A DNA stretch of 64,000 bases from positions 159,487 through 223,486 of the forward strand of contig VZSF01003241.1 in assembly GCA_013398295.1 (NCBI GenBank), given 5' to 3'. The position numbers and the translations under genes were made by a program. Of this stretch, positions 24,073 to 37,092 are shown one piece after another. A model generated the notes under the pieces. The model was not told the origin of the DNA, did no database searches, and saw only the letters and a list, made by a program, of their open reading frames with translations. Origin of the DNA: Chionis minor. Lineage: Eukaryota; Chordata; Aves; Charadriiformes; Chionididae. Numbering within the stretch: the first letter of the stretch is position 1; each line of letters begins with the position of its first letter.

Positions 24073-27000
24073 TTTTGCTTCTAGTGTTCTGAGTTGTAAG
24101 TCGTTATATCCTGGATGGCTTTTTAAAAAAATTCTTTGCATATCAACATCAGAACTTTCCCCATATTGAAAATTAAGCCTTAAAGACCTTTGGTCCACTC
24201 ATGTCCACGTGCAGCCTTTTCCCCATCCCTCCAAATTGGTTTTATAAATCACTCAAGAAACATTTGCAAGCTAGAAAATGAACAAAAAAATTCTCCCAGA
24301 CTGAAGAGGTGAAAGGTGAGGTTTCAATAAGTTCCTAAAACTGTTTCAAAGGCTGTGCTAACTTTTATTTCTGCTGCAGACTGTAATGTCTAAGCATTTT
24401 GATAAGAGATATTATGGGGCTACAATGGTACAGCCTGTTCTTGTCTACTACACAGGTAGCTTTTCATTGTTTATTCTATCTGAGGGCCTCCCCACCTCTG
24501 GTGCAAAGTCAGCTTTCTAAAACCTCTCCTAATAGGACAACAAACACTGAGCTGCAGTCAAATATTTGGATGATGTACATTAAGCCCTCAGGGGAATTCT
24601 CTGTTTGCAATCATCATATTACTGAACGTGAAAGGATAAAGCATAAACAATTCCAGTTTTTCTAAAAAGCCTGAAGTACAGGAAAGGACCAGAAGAATCC
24701 TTTTTCCACTTTCTGCCACCAGAGATTCCCAGAATTTGGTTTGTACATTCATTAGACATGAACTATGTTCATCTTCCTGTAGTAGTATGTGTAAGTAAAA
24801 TGTCCCTGAGGATATTAAACTATTTTTACAATTATTTCAATAAAACAGTATCTCTTACAAAATTGGAATCTGCACCATACTTGCAGAGCTTGCTTGGTGC
24901 ATATCTGTGAGCATATATAAAAAGAACTGCACGATAAAACCTATTCATTTTTAGTACGGCTCGGTCTGCTGCATTGGTTTTATGCTGTATATGTCTTTGT
25001 AGTGTTAGCGCACTGCTATGTGGCAGCGTAAAGGTATTATAGCAGAGCCGGTGCACAAGGCAAGAATAACTGTAAATCAGCAGTAGCAGGTCTATTTTAC
25101 AGTGTTTCCATCTACCGTACATAAAACCATTCCCTGATTCGAATAATTTGCTGAGCTAAGTAATAAGACTAACAATATACCTAAATAGGGAAGATAAGGC
25201 AATAGAAATATCCACAGTTTCAATCAGGATTACAAATTACAGATCTCCAAAAGATGCTCAAATGTAAGGAAAAAACCCCAACCCCTGGAACTGATCAAAA
25301 TTAGTGTCAGTCATTGATTTCTAGAACACACAAAGACACGGTGAGCATAAATGTGTTACTTACAAGTGCTGAGGATTTTAGGGAATGAAAATGGAGACCA
25401 GGAGCTGGAGACTGCCTGCCATGCCAGCAGTGTTGATTTGGAAGCGATGGACACAAATAAACGTTCAGCAAAGCTTAAAAAGCTGCAATGCAAGGCTAGC
25501 CAAAAGTGTCCATGTCCTTACCGTGCTGTGGCTGGCAGGCAATCCGTGTCTGGGAGCCTTCAGTCCCTCTAATCAGGCTCCGGGGATTTTGTTTGCAAGA
25601 GAGATTGTCCTTTAAGTGATCAGTGCAGGAAAACAGAGAAATAAAGAGAAAAGAGCAAATTGTACAAGGCAAATAGCTGCAGGTCTTTAGCATGCTCCCT
25701 GCGTTTTCCTGAGCTGCATCTGCAGTAGAGAAAATATCCCAAAAATAGCTCAGGCTGCCAATGACTTGCTGAAACCTGAGAAAGAATTGCTGAATTTAAA
25801 GATCTGGGTTGCTGTGGGTGTATGATTAAAGTGAGAAATTGCTGGCAGGAAGAACCTAGGATGAAACCACATGCTTAAGGAGTAACTTGTGAGTTCATTG
25901 GTATCAGAACATGAGCTGACCTCTGATTTCCCCCTCCTCCACCTAATGCCAGTTAACCCTTAAGAGTTCAGCCTGGAGGAAGGTTCTGCAATAGCAGATG
26001 GAAGAAGAAATATGACCCCAAAAAGTTCTTTTCAACTGTAGTATCTGTGATGCAGTGACAATATTTTATAGCAGTGCCCTAATTCCTACATTTCAAAGCA
26101 GTCGGGCAAGCTGATGTTTTGCAGAGGTCTTGGAAACTGCACAGTTCTCACTTTTGCAAAGCTCAGTCTTGTGTAGGGTATATGCTAAATACCCCCTTTA
26201 ACCCGTTTGTGGTCCCACCGAGTGACAGGGATTTCAGGTAAAGTTTTGAGGAAGGAAGGTTAACATTTTAGGAAATTTTCTGCAGACACCGACTTATGGA
26301 CAAAATATCAAGAATTGCCAGAGTGTTTGGCACAGCCTTGAAGGAGGCACTGGTATCTCCATGCTGTGCCCAGAACAGGTTACAGTAGCTTAAGGACTAC
26401 TCCAGGTTGTTCTGGTCTATAAGTGTCCCCTATGGATTCCTTGTTCTTACACAGCTCGCTAGAGCATGGCATACTTTAGCCCCAGTCCTCAGCTTGCTCC
26501 CTGGCTCTTTTTTACGTTACTTCCCTGATTTAGAAGAGAACAAGAAGCAGTTGGCACAAAGCTGGGTACATTGGCTTGACACCAGTTAAGTTTCCCAAGT
26601 AGTGCCAAAAGTAATCCTCAGTAACCTATTTAGGACAGTATTAAAGCTGCCAGAGCATGGACTGGGAGCTAGTCCCCAGTCTTCTTTGTACTGACACTGA
26701 AAACGGAAAAAGCTTCAGAACGGTAACTGGGTTAGGTTTAAGACACGTAGGATTGGATTATGAGAAGCTGCTGCTTTGGAAAGCAATTGTGCATCTGAGA
26801 AAAGAGCCGAATATTGCCCTTACTGCAGAATGCGCTCTTGTTTTAACATTTTTTTAAGATGTGCCAAACAACAATGGCATCATAGGGAGAACAAAATATT
26901 TACTGTGTTTCAGCCATAGCGGTGTGCGATCACTTAATCGTTCTGATACGACTGTCCACTTTACACAGTGGAGCTCTACTTCTTTAAGAGTATCTGAGCA

Positions 27001-27535
27001 TTTTATGTTGAAGATGTTGTCTGTATGTGAATATGTTTCATATATAGAGTTGCTGTAGTTTCACACTCACACTGATATTCTGTGGGGCTAAGGAGTTAAG
27101 CCTTTGTCTTAGGAAAATAAATAGGCATTTAAGTTGCACATGTACAAGGGCAGCTGGAAATGCCTAGATGTGACCTTCCCCTTTATAGGTGCTTTGGAGA
27201 AAAAGATCCATTGTCAGGTCTTTTGGTCTATCTACAGTTCCAAGTGTTAAGATCATAAGTGTTGTTCTAGGAGGGAGAAGAGTAGACAATCCCTGAAGCA
27301 AGCTGGTCTTTTTATTTGTATTTATACCCCAGGAGGCACTTTCTGAAGTGCTTCTGCTGGCCAAAAGGAAATGTGGAATATTAGAAATTATGGCCTAAAT
27401 AATTATAACTCAGGTTGAAGCATTCACTCTCAGACAAAAGGCAGTAAGCGCTTACACATATCTAGTGTTCGTATATATTATCTCATAAATTTCATGGTGA
27501 GCTCAAGAAGTCTGATTACTAATCTCCTAAAAACT
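24073..27535. other. Unannotated DNA
   Basis: No gene, RNA gene or transposon recognised across about 3.5 kb. Open frames at 24399-24665 (+), 24832-25122 (-), 25351-25615 (+, two overlapping frames) and 26407-27058 (+) are short and without domains. Confidence 0.45.
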
Positions 27536-27539
27536 CCTA

Positions 27540-27960
27540 ACGCAAACCTCTGATTCTGTCTTTGAAGCAGCATGTGATAATACAAAAGGCTGTGTACGCA
27601 CCTTTTTTGTAAGTTAATAAAACCTAAAGCCAGTCATAATGGCAGCTAGTGGGTAATTCATCAGGTATGGTACACTGCTAGTGATATATCAGCGTAAAAC
27701 TATCATTAGAAGCTGGTGTCTGTGTGTTAGCAGATGAACTACTACGCATTAAAAAATGAGATTTTTTTTGTCCCTCACAAATGAGGTCATTAATTCAAAC
27801 ACTCTTTTTGTCTCTCCTTGTTATGAAGAGGTTGCTAATGCAACACAATAAAGCAGCGCTTCATCTCAAACAATTGGAAACTTAGTATTCTGAACCATTC
27901 TTTCTGTGTTCCATTCTCTCTTTGCTGAATTTCATTAGTACTGAGAGTCTAGATCATAAA
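27540..27960. promoter_or_regulatory. Candidate conserved non-coding element
   Basis: Complex, repeat-free sequence with many regulatory-like cores: AAGTTAATAAAACC, CAGTCATAATGGCAGC, GGGTAATTCATCAGG, ACTACGCATTAAA, GAGGTCATTAATTCAAAC and TTGCTAATGCAACACAATAAA. These are homeodomain, HOX-like ATAAA and GGTCA-type half-sites. The texture suggests an enhancer; no conservation test was possible. Confidence 0.3.
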
Positions 27961-28933
27961 TTATATATATGACATAATGCATATTTTTGTGGTGTGGTTT
28001 TTTTTAAAAAAACTTAAACATAACGTAGGGCAAAAGTGAAAAGAAAAGAGCATGACAGAATTCTGAGCAGAGAACAGATGGGTGGTTTGGCATGGAAACA
28101 AAGATGTTAGCATACATTCATCGTTTTTATCGTGAAACACTAATGCTTATGGTGCCTAGCAAATAGATGTATGGAGGAGGTACATCTTCCACTAAGCATT
28201 ATGCTTTATATCATAATACCTCTAAATTGTCTAACATGCTCTTGAGAGCTAAATGTTTGAATGCTCTCCTTCTTCTTTTCTTCAGTTCAGTCATTTCTTT
28301 AATATCATATGACTTGAGTTTTGCCTGAGCACCCAGCGTAAGCTAAGTGCTGGCTTTTAGCTTTGATTTCCCTGGAAAGAAGGGGAGAAATACCCAAAAC
28401 TAGTGCTCTCCCACCAGGACAGACTTAGCTGTGAACCTACTGCGTAGTCTAGTGTGATCAATAGATCTTCTGCCGTTGTGTCTGTGTGCACACCGGGATT
28501 TGGATTCCAGCATCTGGTAGTTTGAAAGTCCTTGCCTGTAGGTGTTGGTTGATCTGGAGAAACAATTCTGTTTGCAATCAAGTCACCAGACTAACGTGGC
28601 TGTAAATGAGGACTCTGTTACAGAAACTTGTTGAGCAAAAGAAACTGGATAATGCAGGTGAATGTTTTACACGCTTCACCGGGGCAGGATGTCATCAGTT
28701 TTTTCTTCTATTAGACAATCTCTTGTTCAGGGAGCACTTTGGAGCACGAACTTCAAAATTATGTCTGGTACATGTAAATCACTGAAGTGAGAAAACTTCC
28801 ACTGGATTGATGGATAATTATCTTTTCATGACAGCCCTAGAGTTGGTACAAAAATGACATTTTGCATTATCCAAAACTGAGACCATGATTTGAAAAAAAG
28901 GCCTCAAATGCCAGCCCTGGTAAGATCAGTGGG

Positions 28934-28950
28934 AAGAGAGAGAGAGAGAG
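28934..28950. repeat. (AG)n microsatellite
   Basis: A short run of about eight AG units lies within purine-rich sequence. Confidence 0.85.
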
Positions 28951-30611
28951 CACGCTACTTTACACTGCAGTATGAAAACTTTGAGGATGAACTCACCTGA
29001 AGTAACTTGGAGTTAAAAAAACACCATAACTCATATGAGAGATTTCTGAAGTCAAAACAAGCTAATCATTAAATTAATATAATATCTTGGCTAGTAGGTT
29101 GGAGAAAATGCTTGTTTTAATAACATGAGGGAACATGTTATTGAAATCAATAGGAAAACTCCTTTTGATTCAGGGTGCAAGATGAGTAAACTTGAAAAAG
29201 ATCTGCTCAAAGTGTCTGTTAATGGTGAAATAATTAATGGACTTGAGAATAAAATAACATATTATGCTTTCATAAATGCTAGAAATATAATGATCAGCTT
29301 AAACACCTATGTAGTACCCACAAAGGCAGCTATCTTCTGTTATTCGGTACCTTGTGAAAGTTTCGTAGTTGTGCTGAATATGTGGAGTTTCAAGAAATCC
29401 TTTGTTAAAGCAGCTAAGGTACTGAGTAGAGCTTAACCAGGAATTATTGTTTGAAACAGTTATAGGCATAATCCGAGTTCTTCACTGACAAGGTGAATTG
29501 AACTGTCTGACGTGTGATGTATTTGTTTTTCATATGGAATAATGTGGAAAGTTGCATGATAGGAACAAAAAACCAAAATTAATAAATCTTGAGATTTTAT
29601 TTTGCTGAAATTCTATTTTAGTCTTTTTCCTAACTTAGAATTGAAAAACATCAGCGTTCAGAGCAATTTTCATGGTTTTTATTACAACTAAATCAACACT
29701 AAAATGTTTTTACCGAAGTTTAACAATGTGGGGTTAAACTGGATCTATTGAACCCAAACAATAGAGAGTTCCTTGGGATTTTTAAAAGGTTTTCTTCATT
29801 TCATTTAAGGTATCAGATCAACCTTCTTCAGTGATGCCTTTCATATAATATGCTCCTAGATGCTTTGTTTGATATTAACTGACAATTCAAACACCGTAGC
29901 TTGGAAAACGCCAATCTAAAAGCCTAAACATAAGGTCCACTGTATCTTGGAATAATCTGTTGCTCAGTATTGTATGCTAAAGAAACTTCTGGTTGGAATG
30001 CCAGTGATTCTCTGAGTGTGCATTATTTTTAATATGGATATTTTTTGCCTTCTGTTATGTCCTTAAAGGCATCACTAGTGTCCCAGGGCATATCATAAAG
30101 ACTGTGTCTAGCTGAATTGTTTCAACAGTAAGGGTCTGAGTTTGGTAGGGCAGGGCAACCTAAGGTTAATGGCATTGATTACTGCAACTGTCTTTTTCCT
30201 TGTTTCTGTACAGCAATCCATAGCGACCACTGTTTATCTAGGCACTGTGGAAAAATGTGCAAAATATTTTGGTTTATGACAGGAACCTGAAAAGTAAGGC
30301 CCTTTCCTGTACCTGACAACTGATTCACAGGTGCTTGCTACAATCTGTTTCTCCCTTTCTATCTAAAGCTAATTAGGCATGGACACTTGCTGTTATCTAC
30401 CAGAAGCTCTTCACTTTTTTTTTTTTTTTTCTATTTTTTGCCTTTCTGCACTACTGTCTGGGACTTTCCCCTTTAGGTTTAAAACCTGCTTTTAATCCCC
30501 ATCTCCCTTTCCAACTGGATTCTGATTGTGGCTTGTCCCACCCGACTCTATTCCAGACATATTCTCTTGCCCTGTGTTTTGGTTTTCTTCTTTAGTTGGA
30601 AACTTACTGTT
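28951..30611. other. Unannotated AT-rich DNA
   Basis: One 103-codon plus frame (29125-29436) is present without a recognisable domain. A T-run of about 16 lies at 30415-30430. No gene recognised. Confidence 0.45.
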
Positions 30612-30945
30612 GGGATCACTTAGGTTGGAAGAGACCTTTGAGATTATTGAGTCCAATCATCAACCTGACACTGCCAAAACCACCACTAACCCATGTCCCT
30701 CAGCAATACATCTACCCGTCTTTTAAATACCTCCAGGGATGGTGACTCCACCAGTTCCCTGGGCAGCCTGTTCCAACGCTTGACAACCCTTTCTGTGAGT
30801 AATTTTTTTCCTAATATCCAATCTAAACCTCCCCTGGCGTAACTTGAGGCCGTTTCCTCTTGCCCTGTCGCTTGTTACTTGGGAAAAGAGACCGACCCCC
30901 ATCTCTCTGCACCCTCCTTTTAGGTAAAGAGGATGGATAAGTCTC
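30612..30945 (-). mobile_element. CR1 LINE 3' fragment (5'-truncated)
   Basis: Read on the plus strand this is the classic reverse complement of the avian CR1 3' end: AGGTTGGAAGAGACCTTTGA, GAGTCCAATCATCAACCTGA, CCTCCAGGGATGGTGACTCC, CCTGGGCAGCCTGTTCCAAC and CCTAATATCCAATCTAAACC follow in order. The minus strand still reads the C-terminus of CR1 ORF2, with residues such as [27 protein letters not shown] at about 30790-30905. Only the last 330 bp survive, the usual 5' truncation of CR1. Reverse transcriptase and endonuclease regions are absent and the copy is not mobile. The body shows scattered substitutions and a short lesion after LDIRKK, so it is not recent. Confidence 0.95.
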
Positions 30946-31858
30946 ATCCTGTATAACTACAGGAAAGGTGCCAGAATAATAGAAATTGTTTGTAAAATTG
31001 ATTTTCTTCTTTACAGAGGACTGACTGGAAGATTTTATGAGATTCCTGTAAAGATTCTGTCACAATCAGTGAAAAATAAAATAAAAAAAAGAAACCAGAG
31101 GAAAGCCACAACCCTGCCCTCCCTCTAGGCACTGAATTTCTCATCAGCTGTCATTGCAAATTTCCACAACTGATTTTGGCACCATTTCAAAAATTCTAAC
31201 TCTGTGCTATGCTTTGTTTGATTAATGACTAGTTCCAGAGATTTTCTCTGGTGATCCTCACGAGACATAAAGAATTATCAATTGCCTCAGCAATGTCTGG
31301 GAGCAGAGTATGTCAAGGATATAGTTTGCTTCCTTCAGCTTATAATGAAGCATCTTATTGTGTTCCATGCCTTAAGGTACAAATTTGATAGATTCTGCAT
31401 CTGCTTAGCCTGAGCATTGCAGGTTTGCCTTAGCAAAGTGAGAGAATATAGTAAGAAATTGCTATTAACAAACACTAAATCCACAAGTATTCCCATGCTA
31501 TGAAGCACTTGATTTTGCCTTACTATATTTATTCAGTTTTATATATGCAGTACTATAAACCAGAATACTCCAAAGCAACTGATTCTTGGATACTAACAAC
31601 TCTGTTGGCAAAAGTTTTATTCTGAATGTTAGGGGAAATAGTGAGCAAAATGGTCCTGGTTCTGCTCCATTGTACAGCTGAAAATCCAAATAATTCTTTC
31701 TAAGCTTACACGTTTCAGATCAGTGTGCAAGTTGAGTTAGATAATTGGTATATCCTTTCTTGAGATGAGCTTCACAGTGCCGAAAAGGAAAATACTTTAT
31801 CTCATAGTTGTGATTAGCCTGGTTTCTAAATGCATGGACTGTGAAAAGAGGGCTTTTT
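30946..31858. other. Unannotated AT-rich DNA
   Basis: No gene or additional repeat recognised beyond the CR1 fragment to the left. Confidence 0.45.
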
Positions 31859-31892
31859 TTCTTGGACTTGATTTTTTCTTGGACTTGATTTT
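31859..31892. repeat. 17-bp tandem duplication
   Basis: TTCTTGGACTTGATTTT is present twice in direct head-to-tail arrangement without a spacer. A replication-slippage event explains it. Confidence 0.85.
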
Positions 31893-32186
31893 ACTCTGAA
31901 GCGTACAAATCAGGAAAGGTTTCTTTAAAAGTCAGCTGCAGCCTGAAGCCCATTGGTGTCATTCTGTCTGGGACGTTGACTGTGAGGAAAATTTGCTATT
32001 GCAGTTGCTGCATAGCTTTTCCCTTCCCTTATCATCATCGGCTGTCTCCAGCACAGTGATTCTCTTCTAAGATGGTTTAGAGCTTCCTCCTGTTTAAACA
32101 TACTTTTTCTATCTCTGCTGCCTGCAGTCAGACTATCTAAATATCCTGGGAAAGTATCCATGGCAAAATAGTATAACAGCAGTCCT

Positions 32187-32297
32187 TTGAGGTAGGGTAG
32201 CAATTTTATAATAAAGAAGAAACGAAGTAGAGAAGTTAAATGACTTCTCAAGGAAGAGAATGCACAGGAAGAATATGTCAGGATCCAGGCTGGAGCC
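32187..32297 (+). repeat. MIR-type SINE fragment
   Basis: The order of recognisable MIR segments is kept over about 110 bases: GAGGTAGGGTAGCAATTTTA, then AGAGAAGTTAAATGACTTCT, CAAGGAAGAGAATGCACAGG and AGGATCCAGGCTGGAGCC, corresponding to GAGGTAGGTACTATTA, AGAGAGGTTAAGTGACTTGC, CAAGGTCACACAG and AGCCAGGATTCGAACC. The copy is diverged. Two overlapping minus-strand frames across it (31925-32417) are therefore probably not genes. Confidence 0.65.
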
Positions 32298-34280
32298 AAG
32301 CAAATGCTTTTTGTCAATCTCTAGCTGATTTGTGGTACATTTTGACGCTGGGGAAATTAGGTAGTGTCTGAAAGGACTGTAGAATCCTACCCAAGATTTA
32401 AATGTGCTATTTGACAATTATCGGTTAGATCACGTTGAAAAATTCTCCAGTATGAATCCCTAGTGGATCGAATTCTGACCTTTCAGCAGACTGGGTGTGG
32501 ACAAGAAGCTGAACATTTCAAAAAGTGGTGTTACTAATATTAAGCAAGGGAAATAATTTGATGGTATTTTAAGAATGTCCCATTGGATAGTTAAAAAGAG
32601 AAACCCAAAAGTAATATTTAAAAGCAGTTCCCCACAATCAGCCTCAAAGACTGTGGTACGGGATTCCTGTGTTATGGTTAATGGAAAAGAATATTTTTTT
32701 TGACAAATAGAGGTGGAGGTTTTAATCTACTGGTTTGTTCCGTGTAACACATTTTTCCACTACTGCACAATGCTTTTTAGTAGCATCACTTATAAACCCC
32801 TCCCAAGGTTTAAATTTATGGGGAAAAGGTTAGTGGAAATGCTTTGAGTTTAATATGAAGTTCTCGGCAGATGCAAAGTAGCAGTTTACTGTAAAATGAA
32901 ATTTCAGTACCTTGGTGTCCCTAAGGCAAATACATTACCATGCCTTCACGCCTCATGTTTATTTAATGCGTGATATTTAATGATCAAGCTTTCTGTCCTA
33001 TTTGGGTGATACAAAAGCCTCCTCAAATACACAACTGAGATTTTCTAGTGCGAATGTGCTATTTCTGGTAGCCATACCCCCACTTTGGCTGCTGACAAAA
33101 GGCATTGAAAAGAAGGAGGGTAAGGAGGACACGTGGGTCAGTATGGGCCTCTTGAGTCGCCCAGCCTGTGGGTGCTGTAGCCTGTGGCAGCCTAACGCAG
33201 CTTGGGGTCGTGCCAGGGAGAGAAGCAGGGAGTCAAATGCATCTCACGGGTGTCTTCCTCTCAATGCTTCCTCAGCTCAACTGAACTCACATGACAGCAG
33301 CGATCTTTTGCTAGGTCCTTAGGAAGTATAGTCTGTAAAATACAAATTTCTTTGCCTTTTGAGGTACGTTTCTATCAATGCCCGACCTTTTACTTTGCTA
33401 TGCCTTTCCAATTCTGCATCGTTTCAAAGAACAGTTGGGCAGCTGAAGAGCCTCCCTTAGCCCAGTGGCTGCCAGATCACCTTTGTTGTTTTGTCGGCAT
33501 TTCTGGTGCTTTCCCTGAGATGACTTTGTTTTTTTTAACGGAAAACTTGTGTTTATTTATTTTGTGTAATCATGGAAGCCATTTAATCAGAATATTTAAT
33601 TATGTTTCTCTCCAGTTTAGGTCTGGAGCCAGTTTCGGTTTGTTTTAATTAGAACAAGGTTTTCTAAATGAAACCCTTTTTCAGTGGCTTTCAACTCAAT
33701 TAAAGATCAGAATCTTAACTTCTGTTTAGGCCTGGCATTCAGCAAAGTCTGTAAGTCTGTCTTTAACTCATACTGACTTCAGCGATGCTCTTCAGGGTAC
33801 CTTAGAGACCAGCATGTGCTTCAGTGCCTTGCTAGCCTAGGCCTGAATATCAACACAAGGCTCAGGAATTTTTACGTGTTTTACCAGGTCAAAGAAGAAA
33901 TTAAATTGTAACTATTTGTTTTATAACTGCCCTTAAAAATTATTGATTTAATTTTTAATTTCAATTAATATGTATTTTATTGGCATCTTAATTCCCAGGA
34001 TTGAATTAGCGGCGGACAGTGATTGCAAGCTATGGGGGGAACACATAGGAGAAGCAGAATGGCTTAGGACGTGTCAGACCCCACAAGTGTGGTCCATTGT
34101 GGCTGGGTTTTACAGTTCCAGCCTTGAACTGGAACGTGCCCTGTACACGTAGCCCTAGAAAAAATGACAATCTATTACCTAGGTCTTTGGAAGCACGTAG
34201 AGCCGCTGCCTGAGTTCCCTGGCGCCAGCCTGTGTTTCTTATGGTGCCGTCTGCACTGAGTAAGCAAAGGGCTGGAGCCA
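32298..34280. other. Unannotated DNA
   Basis: A slightly GC-richer patch lies at 33100-33310 with a 106-codon plus frame lacking any known domain. The AT-rich stretch 33530-33660 has TAAT-rich motifs (TTTAATCAGAATATTTAATT) that could be regulatory. No gene recognised. Confidence 0.4.
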
Positions 34281-34307
34281 GATTCCCTGATAATACATCA
34301 GGGAATC
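34281..34307. repeat. Perfect 11-bp hairpin, 5-nt loop
   Basis: GATTCCCTGAT at 34281-34291 and ATCAGGGAATC at 34297-34307 are exact reverse complements around AATAC. Beyond one A-A mismatch, CC at 34278-34279 and GG at 34309-34310 extend the pairing. The whole hairpin is shorter than a normal microRNA precursor. Its function is unknown. Confidence 0.9.
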
Positions 34308-34310
34308 AGG

Positions 34311-36268
34311 TAGCCTAATGGAGCAAAGATTAGTCAGATATACGTATCTTTATAAAGCAGCAGCTGTCTCCAAGCATGTCTAACTTTCACTATTGCAAAC
34401 AAGTAGCCAATTTTGCTGTTTCTCTTTAGCCCAGAGAAATGCACCAGCTTAGAAAATTTACCAAATATGAGCTTTAAAATGCAGTTTAAAGCACCGTTGT
34501 GGCCAACAGCAAACACTTTTGGAGAGGAGAAGACAACCTGTTCTGAGAAAAACCTCCACGAATCCTGTGTGCTGGTTTTTCGTTGCTAGAGGGCAGCATT
34601 GTATAAGCAATGAGAGTATGACATCAAACTCTGTAAGCCTCCAATCCCGCTCAGGTTAAATGTGGTACTTCTCAAGGATATCAGTGGTTTCTCAGTTTTA
34701 TGATCGGGGTTTAAGTAAAAAAACTGTTTCTACTTTGATCGCTGTCTCATTCACGTTAACATTCATGGATCTATATTTCCCCTGTTTCTTTTTCAGTCAT
34801 CATAAATGCTTCAGAGACCGTTGCCTTGGTCGCTTTTCTTCTTGCAACAGCTAACATAAGTAAAGAAATTATGAGATTTGAGGACTAATTTCCAAGTTTA
34901 TTTTATTTACTACATGAAAACAGTGTACCATTAATTTCTTTTCCTGCTTCCCCAGTAGATGTCATCTGCAAAATATTTGTTTTGGCCCCTGAAACAGAGA
35001 ACAGTAAGGTATAAAATTTGTGTTATTTATTTCTTACTTCTGCGTGTTGCTTTGCATTCTGTCTCAGAAGGGTGTGCCTCTGCTTTACATTGCTCCTCTT
35101 TGGCTATTCCTTATTTTGCTAATGCAGTGCTTGCTGTACATGCTTTTTAAGACTGAGTATAGAATTAGTTTTGTTCACAGTGCTCATAAACAACCAAGCA
35201 CTAGAACAATATTTACAATAAATTTTCATTTCAAATACTTGTACAACCCAATTTTCAATCATAAACAATTGTAAAATGTAATGATCTGAAATTCGTGCCG
35301 TTTCAGTAAAATTTTTGGGTTTTTTATGACTAGATAGAGCTTTTTGTGGCATAGAAGTCAGCATAAGAAAATCAGTCTTTTAAAAAGTGGTAACTGGTTT
35401 GGGGATTCTGGGTGGGACATCTTTATCAGGCATTTAAAAACTGAGAACATCTCCAAATTGGGAGTAACTTGTGAATATTTGACTATAGTTGCTGTGGGTA
35501 CTGCCATTTTCAGCCTCTTGTGGAGTTTTATTTCAGTTGTTGTTCATTTAACACATTTCATGGAAATAGCCAAAAGCACCTACAGGGCTGCCCTAAACTT
35601 TCCTCAGCTCGGCTCCCTCTCAGGCACGCTCCCGTGTCTGGGAAGGGCTGGACTTCACATTCCAGCCCCGACCCTGACCATGCACTTTGCACTGAAAAGC
35701 TGTCAGCGTGCTCCATGTGGAACTGGATGCGAGTGATTACTTATGCAGAGTTTATTTTCATAAGAGAATCCCCAGTGTCTTTTTTGGGCAACTTTACGTA
35801 CTTGTAAACTAGTGTGAATCTAAGGGAAGATACCAAAAGTAACACTGGTCACAAAATTTCTTCAATATTGTCCCAGATGCTGTCCCTGTGACTTTCAAGC
35901 TCTACTGATACCCTTCAAGATCCATGAGGCCAGGGTTATTTAAATTCTTCTTCTGCTTGATGACCTGCAGAAATCTCCCTGTTTCCCTTCGAGCCTCTGC
36001 AGAGTCTAAGATGGTCCTTCATCCTACCTTCTTGCTTTCATTTCCCTCTGGATCCTGCTGCTTACTCCTGAGCGCAGAAAGGAAAAGCCTGTCAGAGAAG
36101 AGCTGAGACGTAAGATTCTCTCTGAATGTGAGGACTGTCATTACTTAGGCATAGCAGATACTGACGCTGATGCAAATTTCTTTCACTCAGATAAAAAAGG
36201 AGAATTTAACCCTTTTAAATCGAGTATGAAAACAAGACCAGCTTCTAAAGAAGAGCAAAATAGCATAG
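34311..36268. other. Unannotated DNA
   Basis: No gene recognised. A modestly GC-richer stretch at 35580-35720 carries two overlapping plus-strand frames (35344-35736 and 35520-35807), neither with a known domain. Confidence 0.4.
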
Positions 36269-36269
36269 T

Positions 36270-36322
36270 GCTGTTGAAACCAATGGGGTGAACTGGCTTA
36301 CACCAGCAATAAATATGCCCCT
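36270..36322. repeat. Ancient amniote interspersed repeat fragment
   Basis: TTGAAACCAATGGGGTGAAC followed by TGGCTTACACCAGCAATAAA fits the sauropsid repeat pattern 'TTGAAGTCAATGG..TTACAC.GGCTTACACCAGC'. It is a short, diverged copy of the type seen at 4.4 and 17.8 kb. Confidence 0.45.
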
Positions 36323-36669
36323 CCTGGCCTCTTGTGTTTTGTCAGTAATGTCTGCTAATAAAAATACAGCCTGTACATTGAAAACTCTTTTGTTTTAAAA
36401 AAGCTAACTTAAGGAATTAATCTTTATTTAATGAAATGATGGGATGGATGGAAAGTCAGAAAAAGTTCAGTAAGTGTTGAACCTTTGACAGTTTATTTGC
36501 TTGAGCTACTAAGTTGAAGGACTTTTGTGTATGGTCACCATTTCCCGATGTGCTGAGGGCAGTCTGCCTAAATCACTAGTCTGCCTAACTCTGCAAGAAG
36601 CTCCATGGGGTCCACCCTTACAGCCAGAGAAAGCCACTCTTCAGACTCTGGTTTCTCAGGATGGCATTC

Positions 36670-37092
36670 CTAGTGACGGAGCTTAGGAAACCTTATTGGA
36701 CAGCAGTGTAAAATAAGGAGGGTTGTAGCTTGGGCTTTCATTTGCTGGCCTTCTGCAACCAACCAACAAACCCCACCGGAATTAGAATCCACTATGGAGG
36801 GTCTGAGTGAAGGAGCCATGGGGACTGGTATTGTCAGCCCTGCTGCGTGGGCATGGGACGCTGAGGTGCTGAGACACCCACCTGAGCCTCTCCTGTGACC
36901 TGCGGCAGCTCCTTCTACAGCCAACAGCACTCTTTCCGCTCTCTGCAGAGGGAGCTCAAACAGGTTTCTTTTACCTCCCAGTTCTCGCTGGCTAGAATAA
37001 ACTTTCCCAAGGAAGGTCATCCTATCACTGTCTATTGTGTGGTTTCTTCCTCTTCTCCCCTGTACCTGCCATAAACCAACTAAAGCTGGCAA
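36670..37092 (-). other. Unexplained open frame, 140 codons
   Basis: The minus-strand frame starts at an ATG at 37092 and runs 140 codons to a stop at 36670 in slightly GC-richer sequence. It contains a Gly/Ala/Arg-rich middle (about residues 50-80) and no domain, signal peptide or splice context that I recognise. Chance openness is the default explanation. Confidence 0.15.

Noticed and set aside
30723..30947. Minus frame resembling CR1 ORF2 C-terminus taken as a gene
   Set aside because: It is the tail of a 5'-truncated CR1 copy lacking all catalytic regions.
34281..34307. MicroRNA gene
   Set aside because: The paired region is only about 11-13 bp; precursors need roughly 22 bp or more.
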